Source: Chryseobacterium pennipullorum
Lineage (GTDB): Bacteria; Bacteroidota; Bacteroidia; Flavobacteriales; Weeksellaceae
Length of the DNA: 64,000 nucleotides
Assembly (NCBI RefSeq): GCF_003384725.1
Contig: NZ_QNVV01000002.1
Span: 124,001 to 188,000, forward strand
Direction of reading: 5' to 3'
The notes under the pieces: generated by a model
What the model was told of the DNA's origin: nothing
Database searches by the model: none
What the model saw: only the letters and a program-made list of their open reading frames with translations
Shown: positions 1-7,320 of the stretch, one piece after another
Layout of the letters: every line of letters starts with the position of its first letter
How positions within the stretch are numbered: the stretch's first letter is position 1
Translations under genes and position numbers: made by a program

Positions 1-864
1 CGAAGGCAGTTTCACTTCATAAGTTACAAAAAGGTCTCCCGATTGTCCTTCCTGCTTATAGACAGGAAAGCCTTTTCCTTTCAGCCTTACGGTTGTACCG
101 TTTTGGGTTTCCGGTTTTACTTTCAGATTGACACTTCCATCCAGAGTATTTACTTTTACGTCGCCTCCTAAAACGGCAGTGTATAAATCAATGGTAACTT
201 TAATTTTAAGATCATTACCTGTTCTTTCAAATTCCGGATCAACCGGGATGTTGAACGTGATATACAGATCTCCATTTGGACCACCATTTACTCCTGGGTT
301 TCCATGTCCTCTCAGCTTGATCTGCTGACCGTCATACACCCCTGCTGGAATGGTAATTCTCACTTTTTTGCCATTGATCTCAAAAGTCTGTGGATGTGTT
401 TTTGCAGCATCTCTCAGGTTCAGAGTAAGCTCAGCTTGTACATCTGACCCCTTGAATTTTCCTGAAGCTCTTCCTCTTGAGCTTTTTCCAAATCCTGTAC
501 CTCCGGCTCCTCCAAACATGTTTTGGAAAAAATCAGAGAAGTCTTCGCCTTCTCCAAAGTCGGCTCCAGAGAATCCACCTCCATAATTCTGCTGCTGATA
601 TTGTCTTTGCTGCTGCTGGGCCTTTTCATATTCTTCTCCATGTTTCCAGTTTTCACCGTATTTATCATATTTTGCCCGGTTTTCGATATTACTGAGGACT
701 TCATTGGCTTCATTAAGTTCTTTGAACTTTCTTTCAGCTTCCTTATCATCAGGATTCAGGTCGGGGTGCAGTTTTCTTGCCAACTTGCGATATGCTTTTT
801 TAATATCATCCTGGGTTGCGCTTTTATCTACACCTAAAATTTTATAGTAATCTATATAAGCCAT
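1..864 (-). CDS. J-domain co-chaperone, CbpA/DnaJ class B (3' end cut by window)
   Basis: Predicted cytosolic Hsp40 co-chaperone that stimulates DnaK ATPase and delivers unfolded clients. The N-terminus is a J domain with the HPD motif at residues 33-35, followed by a Gly/Phe/Gln-rich linker (about residues 75-135) and then the C-terminal beta-sandwich substrate-binding region. The frame passes from the G/F linker straight into the C-terminal domain with no CxxCxGxG zinc-finger repeats, so this is the CbpA (class B) type rather than canonical DnaJ. The frame is open to the window edge, so 288 codons are visible and the C-terminus is missing. The start at the [10 protein letters not shown] sequence is the family's normal N-terminus. 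Open frames on the opposite strand here are shadows. Confidence 0.93.
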   Translation of the reverse strand, partial: MAYIDYYKILGVDKSATQDDIKKAYRKLARKLHPDLNPDDKEAERKFKELNEANEVLSNIENRAKYDKYGENWKHGEEYEKAQQQQRQYQQQNYGGGFSGADFGEGEDFSDFFQNMFGGAGGTGFGKSSRGRASGKFKGSDVQAELTLNLRDAAKTHPQTFEINGKKVRITIPAGVYDGQQIKLRGHGNPGVNGGPNGDLYITFNIPVDPEFERTGNDLKIKVTIDLYTAVLGGDVKVNTLDGSVNLKVKPETQNGTTVRLKGKGFPVYKQEGQSGDLFVTYEVKLPS

Positions 865-935
865 AGAAACGATGTTTACTCAAATTTATGAAATTTAGGT
901 TTGAAAATTGCATAACAGAATGTTAAAAATAAACC

Positions 936-943
936 TATCTTTG
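936..943 (+). promoter_or_regulatory. TAnnTTTG -7 promoter element of the symporter gene
   Basis: TATCTTTG matches the Bacteroidota sigma-A -7 consensus exactly and ends 13 bases before the ATG. Transcription would start near position 949-950, which leaves no leader for the in-frame GTG six bases upstream and so favours the ATG as the start. No convincing -33 TTG at normal spacing was found. Confidence 0.55.
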
Positions 944-956
944 ATAAAAAGTGCGC

Positions 957-2156
957 ATGAAAGAAGCCTTGAAAAACTACTCGGGAATCATATTTTTACT
1001 ACTGGGAATTACTATTGGAAGCATCATAGGAGTTTGGGCTCCTGGTATTGTAGAATATATAAAGCCTTTGGGTGATATTTTCCTTAATCTTCTTTTTGTA
1101 AGTGTGGTTCCACTGGTATTTTTTGCAGTATCCAATTCTATTGCCTCTTTGGAACAACAATCCAAATTTGGAAAAATCATATTGGTAATGGCGCTTACCT
1201 TTCTGTTTTTTATTTTAACAGCAGCAGTTTTTACCATCTGTGCCGTGTATTTGTTTCCGGTTTCGGGAGTTTCCGGCAGTTCGGCAATGGTCGTTGAAGA
1301 AGCCAACGAAGATAGCTGGGGCAATAGAATCGTAAGTTTTTTCACAGTAGGAGAGTTCACAGAGCTTTTTTCAAGGAGAAATATGCTTGCGCTTCTTATA
1401 TTTGCCTTTCTGACCGGATTTGCCGCGAGAAAAACAGGAGAAAGTGGAAAACCTTTCAGGACTTTTATTGCTTCTGGATATGAAGTCATGAAAGAGTTGC
1501 TTTTATTGGTTATGAAACTGGCGCCTGTAGGTTTGGGAGCATATTTTGCCTACCAGGTAGCAACTTTAGGTCCACAGCTGTTTGGCTTTTATGCGAAACC
1601 TCTGGGATTATACTATATTGCCGGAATTATCTATTTTCTGGTCTTCTTTTCATTGTATGCTTTTATGGCCAGCGGTCAGAAAGGAGTCAGAGACTTCTGG
1701 ACCAATGCTATTTACCCCAGCCTTACTGCAATAAGTACCTGCAGCAGTTTTGCAACAATGCCAGCCAACTTACAGGCAGCAGCAAAAATAGGGATCCCGA
1801 CTTCCATTGCCAATCTGGTGATTCCTATTGGTACGACACTGCATAAAAACGGATCTTCAATGTCTTCTATCATAAAGATTTATGTAGCTTTCTTAATTAT
1901 CGGAAAAGATTTTTTTGATCCTGCCAACTTGCTGTTGGCACTGGGAATTACCGTTTTTGTGAGTATTGTAGCGGGTGGGATCCCAAATGGCGGATACATC
2001 GGTGAAATGCTGATGATTTCTGTGTATCAGCTTCCTCAGGAAGCCATTCCTGCTGTAATGATTATCGGAACTTTAGTAGATCCGCTGGCTACTGTTCTGA
2101 ATTCTGTAGGAGATGTGGTGGCCGCCATGTTTGTCAGCCGGTTCGTTAAAGAATGA
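957..2156 (+). CDS. Dicarboxylate/amino acid:cation symporter (DAACS family)
   Basis: Inner-membrane secondary transporter of the GltP/DctA family, which moves C4-dicarboxylates or acidic amino acids with Na+ or H+. The 399-residue product has about eight hydrophobic segments. It carries the family's serine-rich re-entrant loop (STCSSFATMP, near residue 260) and the following segment containing IPIGTTLHKNG, where family members bind cation and substrate. Length is normal for the family. An in-frame GTG lies two codons upstream, but the ATG was chosen because of the close -7 element. Substrate cannot be decided from sequence. The gene stands alone, divergent from the J-domain gene. Confidence 0.9.
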   Translation: MKEALKNYSGIIFLLLGITIGSIIGVWAPGIVEYIKPLGDIFLNLLFVSVVPLVFFAVSNSIASLEQQSKFGKIILVMALTFLFFILTAAVFTICAVYLFPVSGVSGSSAMVVEEANEDSWGNRIVSFFTVGEFTELFSRRNMLALLIFAFLTGFAARKTGESGKPFRTFIASGYEVMKELLLLVMKLAPVGLGAYFAYQVATLGPQLFGFYAKPLGLYYIAGIIYFLVFFSLYAFMASGQKGVRDFWTNAIYPSLTAISTCSSFATMPANLQAAAKIGIPTSIANLVIPIGTTLHKNGSSMSSIIKIYVAFLIIGKDFFDPANLLLALGITVFVSIVAGGIPNGGYIGEMLMISVYQLPQEAIPAVMIIGTLVDPLATVLNSVGDVVAAMFVSRFVKE

Positions 2157-2198
2157 CCGGAAACTATGCGTATGACTTATCATTAAAAAGAACCTACA

Positions 2199-2582
2199 TT
2201 ATTCACTTCGTTGTACAGGTTCCAGATTTTCATATTCTTCCGGACTGAAAAGTCTGTAATTGATCCTAAACGTTTTTTTCAAAGGAGTTTCCAGAGAAAA
2301 CCCTCCTGGTCCGAAACCATCGGTCACATCCAGGGTAAAATGAGAATATTTCCAATATTCAAACAGGTCCCGGTCTATCCAGAATTCGTGGCCGTTAATG
2401 GTTCCTATCATCGCATCATTCATTCTGGGAAAAAAACCACCTTTCTCAAAGCATTGCGGCTGCGTTCCTTCGCAGCAGCCTCCTGCCTGATAAAACATGA
2501 GCGCTCCATATTGGTCTTCAAGTTTCCTGATGACGTCGAGAGCCTGTTCTGTGGCTGACAGCCGGGATATCTTTGGATTCAT
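2199..2582 (-). CDS. DUF779 domain protein, partner of aldehyde dehydrogenase
   Basis: Small cytosolic protein (127 residues) of the DUF779 family. Recognised from the FYQAGGCCEGTQPQCF segment with its paired cysteines and the FWIDRDLFEYWKYSHFTLDV block. In many bacteria DUF779 genes sit directly beside an acetaldehyde/aldehyde dehydrogenase, as here (the dehydrogenase ends 369 bases upstream on the same strand). The biochemical role is not known to me; the conserved Cys residues suggest metal or redox chemistry, but that is inference. Confidence 0.85.
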   Translation of the reverse strand: MNPKISRLSATEQALDVIRKLEDQYGALMFYQAGGCCEGTQPQCFEKGGFFPRMNDAMIGTINGHEFWIDRDLFEYWKYSHFTLDVTDGFGPGGFSLETPLKKTFRINYRLFSPEEYENLEPVQRSE

Positions 2583-2950
2583 TCCTTCTTATTTTAATCA
2601 GTTTAGTAAAAAGCCCGGCAAGGTTTTGTCGGGCCTGGTCACTCATCATGGTTCAATTTGAGTTTGCAATATCGAATAGGACTCTTCTATTTATCTGCCC
2701 TACTTCATTGTATCAAAAGCATCATTAATAACTCTCCAGTTTGCCACCGGAGCCCACTTTTATGAGCTTATTGGTAAATTTCGATGCTTTCTTCAGATCT
2801 TTTGTTTCCTGCGTGAGGGATAATAAGGACGACACGGGATGAGCCGGTAAGAAATAAAATGAAGTATCAAAACAACGTAAAGACCCTCATAGCCCGACCG
2901 TATACCCTGGATAAAACCAGGGCAATCGGGCGCCGTCCTAAAATTAATAA
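2583..2950. other. Intergenic region with hairpins between aldehyde dehydrogenase and DUF779 genes
   Basis: No convincing gene. Near 2613-2637 there is a GC-rich hairpin (GCCCGGCA paired with TGTCGGGC-like bases). At 2892-2931 there is a nested hairpin with an outer stem GCCCGA/TCGGGC and an inner stem CCCTGG/CCAGGG, immediately after the dehydrogenase stop on the minus strand. Short open frames exist on both strands (minus 2725-2886, plus 2859-2954), but none has a credible ribosome-binding site or a family I recognise. The region may be an attenuating spacer or a decayed gene. Confidence 0.45.
2892..2931 (-). terminator. Nested hairpin after the aldehyde dehydrogenase gene
   Basis: Outer 6-bp stem GCCCGA/TCGGGC encloses an inner 6-bp stem CCCTGG/CCAGGG with an ATAAAA loop. 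It lies 20 bases after the minus-strand dehydrogenase stop. There is no clear T tract after it, so it could be a processing or partial-termination structure separating the dehydrogenase from DUF779. Confidence 0.4.
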
Positions 2951-4480
2951 TTAAAAGAAGCCTAACTTATTTTTGTTGTAGGAAATCAGCATATTTTTGG
3001 TCTGACGATAGTGGTCGAGCATCATTTTATGATTTTCTCTTCCAATCCCGGACTGTTTGTAACCTCCAAATGGTGCCCCTGCCGGGTAGGAATGATATTG
3101 ATTTACCCAAACTCTTCCTGCTTCAATCTGACGCGGAATGTTATACAGCTGATGAGCATCTCTTGTCCAGACTCCTGCGCCAAGTCCATATATGGTATCG
3201 TTGGCAATTTTTATAGCTTCTTCCTCATCTTTGAAAGTGGTAAATGCCAGTACAGGACCGAAAATTTCTTCCTGGAAAATTCTCATTCGGTTATTCCCTT
3301 TAAAGATCGTTGGCTGAATGTAGAAACCGTGTTCAAGGTCTTCACCCAGGTCGTTAACCTCTCCGCCCACCAAAACTTCTGCTCCTTCGTCTTTACCTAA
3401 CTGGATATAGGAAAGTATTTTATCTTTTTGAATCTGTGAAGCCTGAGCCCCCATCATCACTGTTTTATCAAGAGGGTTTCCAACTTTGATTGCCTTTACT
3501 CTTTCAATTACCTTTTCAATAAAAGCATCTGCAATACCTTCCTGTACGAGCAATCTCGACGGACAGGTACAGATTTCTCCCTGGTTAAGAGCGAAAAGAA
3601 CAGCTCCTTCCACAGCCTTATCTAAAAATTCATCATCCGCATCCATTACTGAGTTAAAGAAGACATTAGGTGATTTTCCTCCGAGCTCCAGGGTTACAGG
3701 AATAATGTTTTCTGTAGCATACTGCATCACGAGACGTCCTGTTGCAGTGGAACCTGTGAATGCCGCTTTTGCTACTTTTGGATTGGTGACTAAAGCTCTT
3801 CCCAACTCTGCGCCGAAACCGTTTACAATATTTATAACCCCTGACGGTAGTAAGTCACCGATGAGCTCCATTAAAACCATGATGGACACAGGAGTACTTT
3901 CCGCCGGCTTCAATACAACGCAGTTTCCGGCAGCCAGTGCTGGAGCAAGTTTCCAGACAGCCATCAGTATAGGGAAATTCCATGGGATAATCTGTGCGAT
4001 GACTCCAAGAGGCTCATGTACAATCAGAGATACAGTATCTTTGTCCAATTCATTATGAGAACCTTCATCCGCACGGATCACAGACGCAAAATATCTGAAG
4101 TGATCAATAGCTAAAGGCATATCTGCCGCTAATGTTTCCCGTACAGCCTTTCCATTATCAATGGTTTCTACAATCGCCAGATATTCCAGGTTCTGCTCTA
4201 TCCGGTCTGCAATTTTATTAAGGATGATGCTTCTTTCTGTGGATGAAGTCTTTTTCCAGGTTTGAAATGCTTTTTCAGCAGCATCTACTGCCAACTCAAG
4301 ATCTTCTTTGGTAGAGTGCGCTACCTGTGTAAAATTCTTTCCGTCTACGGGAGAAACGACATCAAAATACTGCCCTTTAACGGGAGGAGTAAACTTTCCA
4401 CCGATATAGTTGTCATATCTGCTTTTAAACTCAGGACGTTCTAAAAGAGTCTCTGATCTTGGTTCTGTAATTGTGCTCAT
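2951..4480 (-). CDS. NAD(P)-dependent aldehyde dehydrogenase (AldB/ExaC-like)
   Basis: Oxidises an aldehyde, probably acetaldehyde or another short aliphatic one, to the carboxylate with NAD(P)+. The 509-residue protein is full length. Visible catalytic features are PWNFP with the oxyanion Asn168, the general base Glu265 in the LELGG motif, and the nucleophile Cys304 in GEICTCPSR. The CTCPSR version of the Cys motif is typical of the AldB/ExaC/acetaldehyde dehydrogenase group. A same-strand DUF779 gene follows and a divergent AraC regulator precedes, an arrangement common for this enzyme group. The regulator probably controls it from the shared intergenic region. Confidence 0.92.
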   Translation of the reverse strand: MSTITEPRSETLLERPEFKSRYDNYIGGKFTPPVKGQYFDVVSPVDGKNFTQVAHSTKEDLELAVDAAEKAFQTWKKTSSTERSIILNKIADRIEQNLEYLAIVETIDNGKAVRETLAADMPLAIDHFRYFASVIRADEGSHNELDKDTVSLIVHEPLGVIAQIIPWNFPILMAVWKLAPALAAGNCVVLKPAESTPVSIMVLMELIGDLLPSGVINIVNGFGAELGRALVTNPKVAKAAFTGSTATGRLVMQYATENIIPVTLELGGKSPNVFFNSVMDADDEFLDKAVEGAVLFALNQGEICTCPSRLLVQEGIADAFIEKVIERVKAIKVGNPLDKTVMMGAQASQIQKDKILSYIQLGKDEGAEVLVGGEVNDLGEDLEHGFYIQPTIFKGNNRMRIFQEEIFGPVLAFTTFKDEEEAIKIANDTIYGLGAGVWTRDAHQLYNIPRQIEAGRVWVNQYHSYPAGAPFGGYKQSGIGRENHKMMLDHYRQTKNMLISYNKNKLGFF

Positions 4481-4530
4481 ATGCTTATTTTATTTTTTCG
4501 ATAATGCCAAATTACATGGATACTCCAAAA

Positions 4531-4545
4531 ATTGTATAGCACAAT
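4531..4545. promoter_or_regulatory. Candidate operator between aldehyde dehydrogenase and araC-type gene
   Basis: ATTGT-N5-ACAAT inverted repeat in the divergent intergenic region, about 50 bases upstream of the dehydrogenase start. A GTGCAGaataGTGCAGA direct repeat follows at about 4558-4575. AraC proteins often bind such repeated half-sites; assignment to the neighbouring regulator is inference. Confidence 0.35.
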
Positions 4546-4621
4546 CGTATAAAAAAAGTGCAGAATAGTGCAGATGTTCAATTTTATTATTTTCTTAACA
4601 GCAACGTGGGGCCAAATTTTA

Positions 4622-4629
4622 TATATTTG
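4622..4629 (+). promoter_or_regulatory. TAnnTTTG -7 element of the araC-type gene
   Basis: TATATTTG matches the Bacteroidota -7 consensus exactly and lies 29 bases before the ATG, leaving a short leader. No clear -33 element was identified, which fits a regulated promoter. Confidence 0.5.
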
Positions 4630-4658
4630 AGTTACAGGTTTCCTAAAAATATTTAGAA

Positions 4659-5582
4659 ATGAATAACAATAGCAGGTTTTTATTAAACACTCCCGAATTA
4701 ATCAAAGAAAACAAACTATTGAGTCTTGTAGAGAACCAGACCACATTCAACCTAAACAACTGTGAATTCAGCATTTATGAGACACACAAAGCCGCTTTTG
4801 GGGTAAAACTTCATTTTGAAAATATAGCTTTTACTGCAATGCTGAGAGGTAAAAAACATATGAAACTGGATAAGAAGACCAGTTATTTTGACTATTATCC
4901 GGGGGAGAGTATTTTAGTTGCCCCGGGAGAAACGATGGTCATTGATTTTCCAGAAGCCGACCAGGCTCCTGCCCAATGTATTTCGCTAAGCCTGAATCCC
5001 GAATTTATAGAAGATTCTCTGAATCACCTGAATTATCATCTTCCGAAAGTGGACGAAACATCTCAATGGAATATTCAGCTGGATGAATATTTTCTTTTTA
5101 ACAACAAAGCATTAGCCTCAGCCACCAACAATATCATGAGAATTGCCATGGATGATAATTCTCACAAGGACATTATGGCGGATTTCGCCCTTAAGGAGTT
5201 ACTGATAAGACTGATGCAGACCCAGGCACGAAGTATGGTGGAAAAAAACATTGTCAAAAACAAGTCAAGGATAGGCTTTGTAGTGGATTATATTAAAAGA
5301 AATCTTCACCAAAAACTTTCTATCGACAGTATTGCCAAACTGGCCTACGTAAGTAAGTCGAACTTCTTTAAAATGTTCAGAGATGAACTGGGAACTTCAC
5401 CTAATGATTTTATTTTACAGGAGAGAATCAGTAAAGCAAAAGAACTATTGGCCAATCAAACCAGCATTAAGGAAACAGCATTCCATACCGGATTTTCGGA
5501 TACCAATTATTTTACAAGGGTATTTAAACAGATCGAGGGCATAACACCAAAAACGTATCAGGACGGGATCCTCATGAGATGA
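4659..5582 (+). CDS. AraC-family transcriptional regulator (aldehyde module)
   Basis: DNA-binding regulator of 307 residues. The N-terminal two thirds form an AraC-type cupin-like sensing region. The C-terminal 100 residues hold two helix-turn-helix motifs: one around LSIDSIAKLAYVSKSNFFKM, and the second ending in the family signature block near SIKETAFHTGFSDTNYFTRV. It is transcribed divergently from the aldehyde dehydrogenase, so it most likely activates that gene in response to an alcohol or aldehyde. The effector is unknown. Confidence 0.9.
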   Translation: MNNNSRFLLNTPELIKENKLLSLVENQTTFNLNNCEFSIYETHKAAFGVKLHFENIAFTAMLRGKKHMKLDKKTSYFDYYPGESILVAPGETMVIDFPEADQAPAQCISLSLNPEFIEDSLNHLNYHLPKVDETSQWNIQLDEYFLFNNKALASATNNIMRIAMDDNSHKDIMADFALKELLIRLMQTQARSMVEKNIVKNKSRIGFVVDYIKRNLHQKLSIDSIAKLAYVSKSNFFKMFRDELGTSPNDFILQERISKAKELLANQTSIKETAFHTGFSDTNYFTRVFKQIEGITPKTYQDGILMR

Positions 5583-5777
5583 CCTTTGATTGCATGACAT
5601 ATCGTTCATCTTTCACAGCTTTCCCGTTATCCATAAACAGATCTTCAAGTCATTATTTTATTATGTTAAGGCACATCAGCTGCTGTGAGAAGTTCGATAT
5701 AGCAATACCCAATAGATGAATCATTCTGATCGCTGCATTAATCTTTAAATACTGTAATGTACTAAGCTCTAATCATA

Positions 5778-5807
5778 CAAGTGGCTGCCCCTTGGGGCAG
5801 CCACTTG
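5778..5807 (-). terminator. Strong inverted repeat after the first susD
   Basis: Perfect 14-bp arms (CAAGTGGCTGCCCC and its complement) around a 2-base centre, 30 bases after the minus-strand susD stop. The T tract is weak, but position and strength suggest it ends the susC-susD transcript and may also stop convergent readthrough from the AraC gene. The rest of 5583-5836 shows nothing recognisable. Confidence 0.7.
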
Positions 5808-5836
5808 CTATTTATCAATAAAAATTAATTTAATAA

Positions 5837-7306
5837 CTAATATTCATCGTTTTGCAAAATATTCGGATTAGCCTGGATCGCAGTAATCGGAATCGGCCAC
5901 TGCCATTTTGCACTTCCTACTTTCAACACCTGCGCAACAGCAGGCGTTCCTGTACCATCAAAAAGATCTCCTTTACCTGATCTCTGAACCGGAAGGGCTA
6001 ATCTTTTTAGCGTATACCATCTGTCATTTTCAAAAGCAAGTTCCAGTCTTCTTTCTTTCAGGATGGCGTCAAGAAGATCCTGACCTGATTCTGTTCCCGG
6101 AGTAAATGAAGAATATCTTTCTGCTCTTAATTTATTCAATAAAGCCAGAGCCTGAGCAGGGTTAGTTCCTGATCTGTAATAAGCTTCCGCAACATTTAAT
6201 AGTACTTCAGCTGCTCTAAGGTATTTAATCGGTACAACATTAGATGGGCCACCATTACCGGCATATTTTGTTACGTGGTTGTATTTTTCTTTACTGTATA
6301 TACCCGTTGTAAAATAAGCAGATTTTCTAATATCATCAGCTCCGTATGCGGTATAAAGATCATAATCAACAACAAATTCTGATCTAAGACTAGGAACTGC
6401 CTGGTTGTATGCCGCTCCTACCGTATTATTCGATTCTGCCGGTGCATTTGACAGTTGGAACAGAACACCATCAGTGATTCTTGATAACCCTTCATTCTCT
6501 TTCCATATTCTGGTAAAGTTATCCATCACAGTAATACTTGGTGCGATTCCCAATGCCAATTCTCCATATTTGATGGTATTGGCATAATCCCCTTTATAAA
6601 GGTTCACTCTTGATAATAATCCATAGATAGAAGCTTTGCTTAATCTTCCTTTATCAGCATCATTCTGGGTAATATTATCAGCAGCAAACAGAAGATCTGC
6701 GATAATTTTATCATACACCTGATCAACTGTCAGGTTACGGGATGCTGTATTATTTAATGGAGCATAGGTTTCTGAGTAGTAAATCCCTATTGTATTTTTA
6801 GCATTTGGAGACTGTGTTGGAATTTGAGAATATGCTCTTACCAGATCAAAATGGGCAATTGCTCTCAGTCCTCTTGCCTCTGCTTCCATGTTTGTCTTTT
6901 CTGTGCCTGACAACACTCCGTTACCAAGATATTTTAAAACAAAATTTGTTCTGCTGATTGCCATATAAGCGGCACTATATAGTCCCGTAGTTTGTGAGTT
7001 GTCTGAAGAAAACTCGAAGTTGGATGCTGCAAAATTAGTATTTCTTCCCGAAGCCGTACGAATCAGATTGTCCGTAGTAAGGTCTCCCATGATAAGTTGA
7101 CTACCACTATCTCCGTTATAGTACCCACTTCCTTTAAATGCAGTATAAGCACCATCCATCGCCTGTCTGAATGATTCAGCTCTGGTCATTGATTGATCCT
7201 GATCTTCGTTAATTGATGAAATCTGATCTAAATTTCTTTCGCAAGACGTCAACGTAACAAAGATCGTCAACGCAGCTAAACTTATTTTTATTATATTCTT
7301 TTTCAT
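5837..7306 (-). CDS. RagB/SusD-family outer-membrane lipoprotein (pair 1)
   Basis: Surface lipoprotein that acts as the substrate-capturing lid of a SusC-type TonB-dependent channel. It has a lipoprotein signal peptide with lipobox ending TSC at about residue 22. TPR-like helical regions follow and the typical SusD ending is present (LRAAEVLLNVAEAYYR, then NPNILQNDEY). Length (489) is normal. It lies 14 bases after its susC, so the two are cotranscribed. No glycoside hydrolase, peptidase or regulator lies in the operon, so the substrate cannot be inferred. Confidence 0.93.
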   Translation of the reverse strand: MKKNIIKISLAALTIFVTLTSCERNLDQISSINEDQDQSMTRAESFRQAMDGAYTAFKGSGYYNGDSGSQLIMGDLTTDNLIRTASGRNTNFAASNFEFSSDNSQTTGLYSAAYMAISRTNFVLKYLGNGVLSGTEKTNMEAEARGLRAIAHFDLVRAYSQIPTQSPNAKNTIGIYYSETYAPLNNTASRNLTVDQVYDKIIADLLFAADNITQNDADKGRLSKASIYGLLSRVNLYKGDYANTIKYGELALGIAPSITVMDNFTRIWKENEGLSRITDGVLFQLSNAPAESNNTVGAAYNQAVPSLRSEFVVDYDLYTAYGADDIRKSAYFTTGIYSKEKYNHVTKYAGNGGPSNVVPIKYLRAAEVLLNVAEAYYRSGTNPAQALALLNKLRAERYSSFTPGTESGQDLLDAILKERRLELAFENDRWYTLKRLALPVQRSGKGDLFDGTGTPAVAQVLKVGSAKWQWPIPITAIQANPNILQNDEY

Positions 7307-7320
7307 AAAGCTAGTCGATA

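Noticed and set aside
128..837. Several plus-strand open frames in the first 840 bases
   Set aside because: They lie antisense to a clearly coding J-domain protein and have no conserved features.
977..1489. Minus-strand open frame of 170 codons
   Set aside because: It is antisense to the symporter gene, with no ribosome-binding site and no motif.
2851..2885. Possible shared sequence with 19861-19896 (AGTATCAAAA...AAAGACC)
   Set aside because: The match is short and gapped in A+T-rich DNA and could be chance; no repeat unit boundaries are seen.
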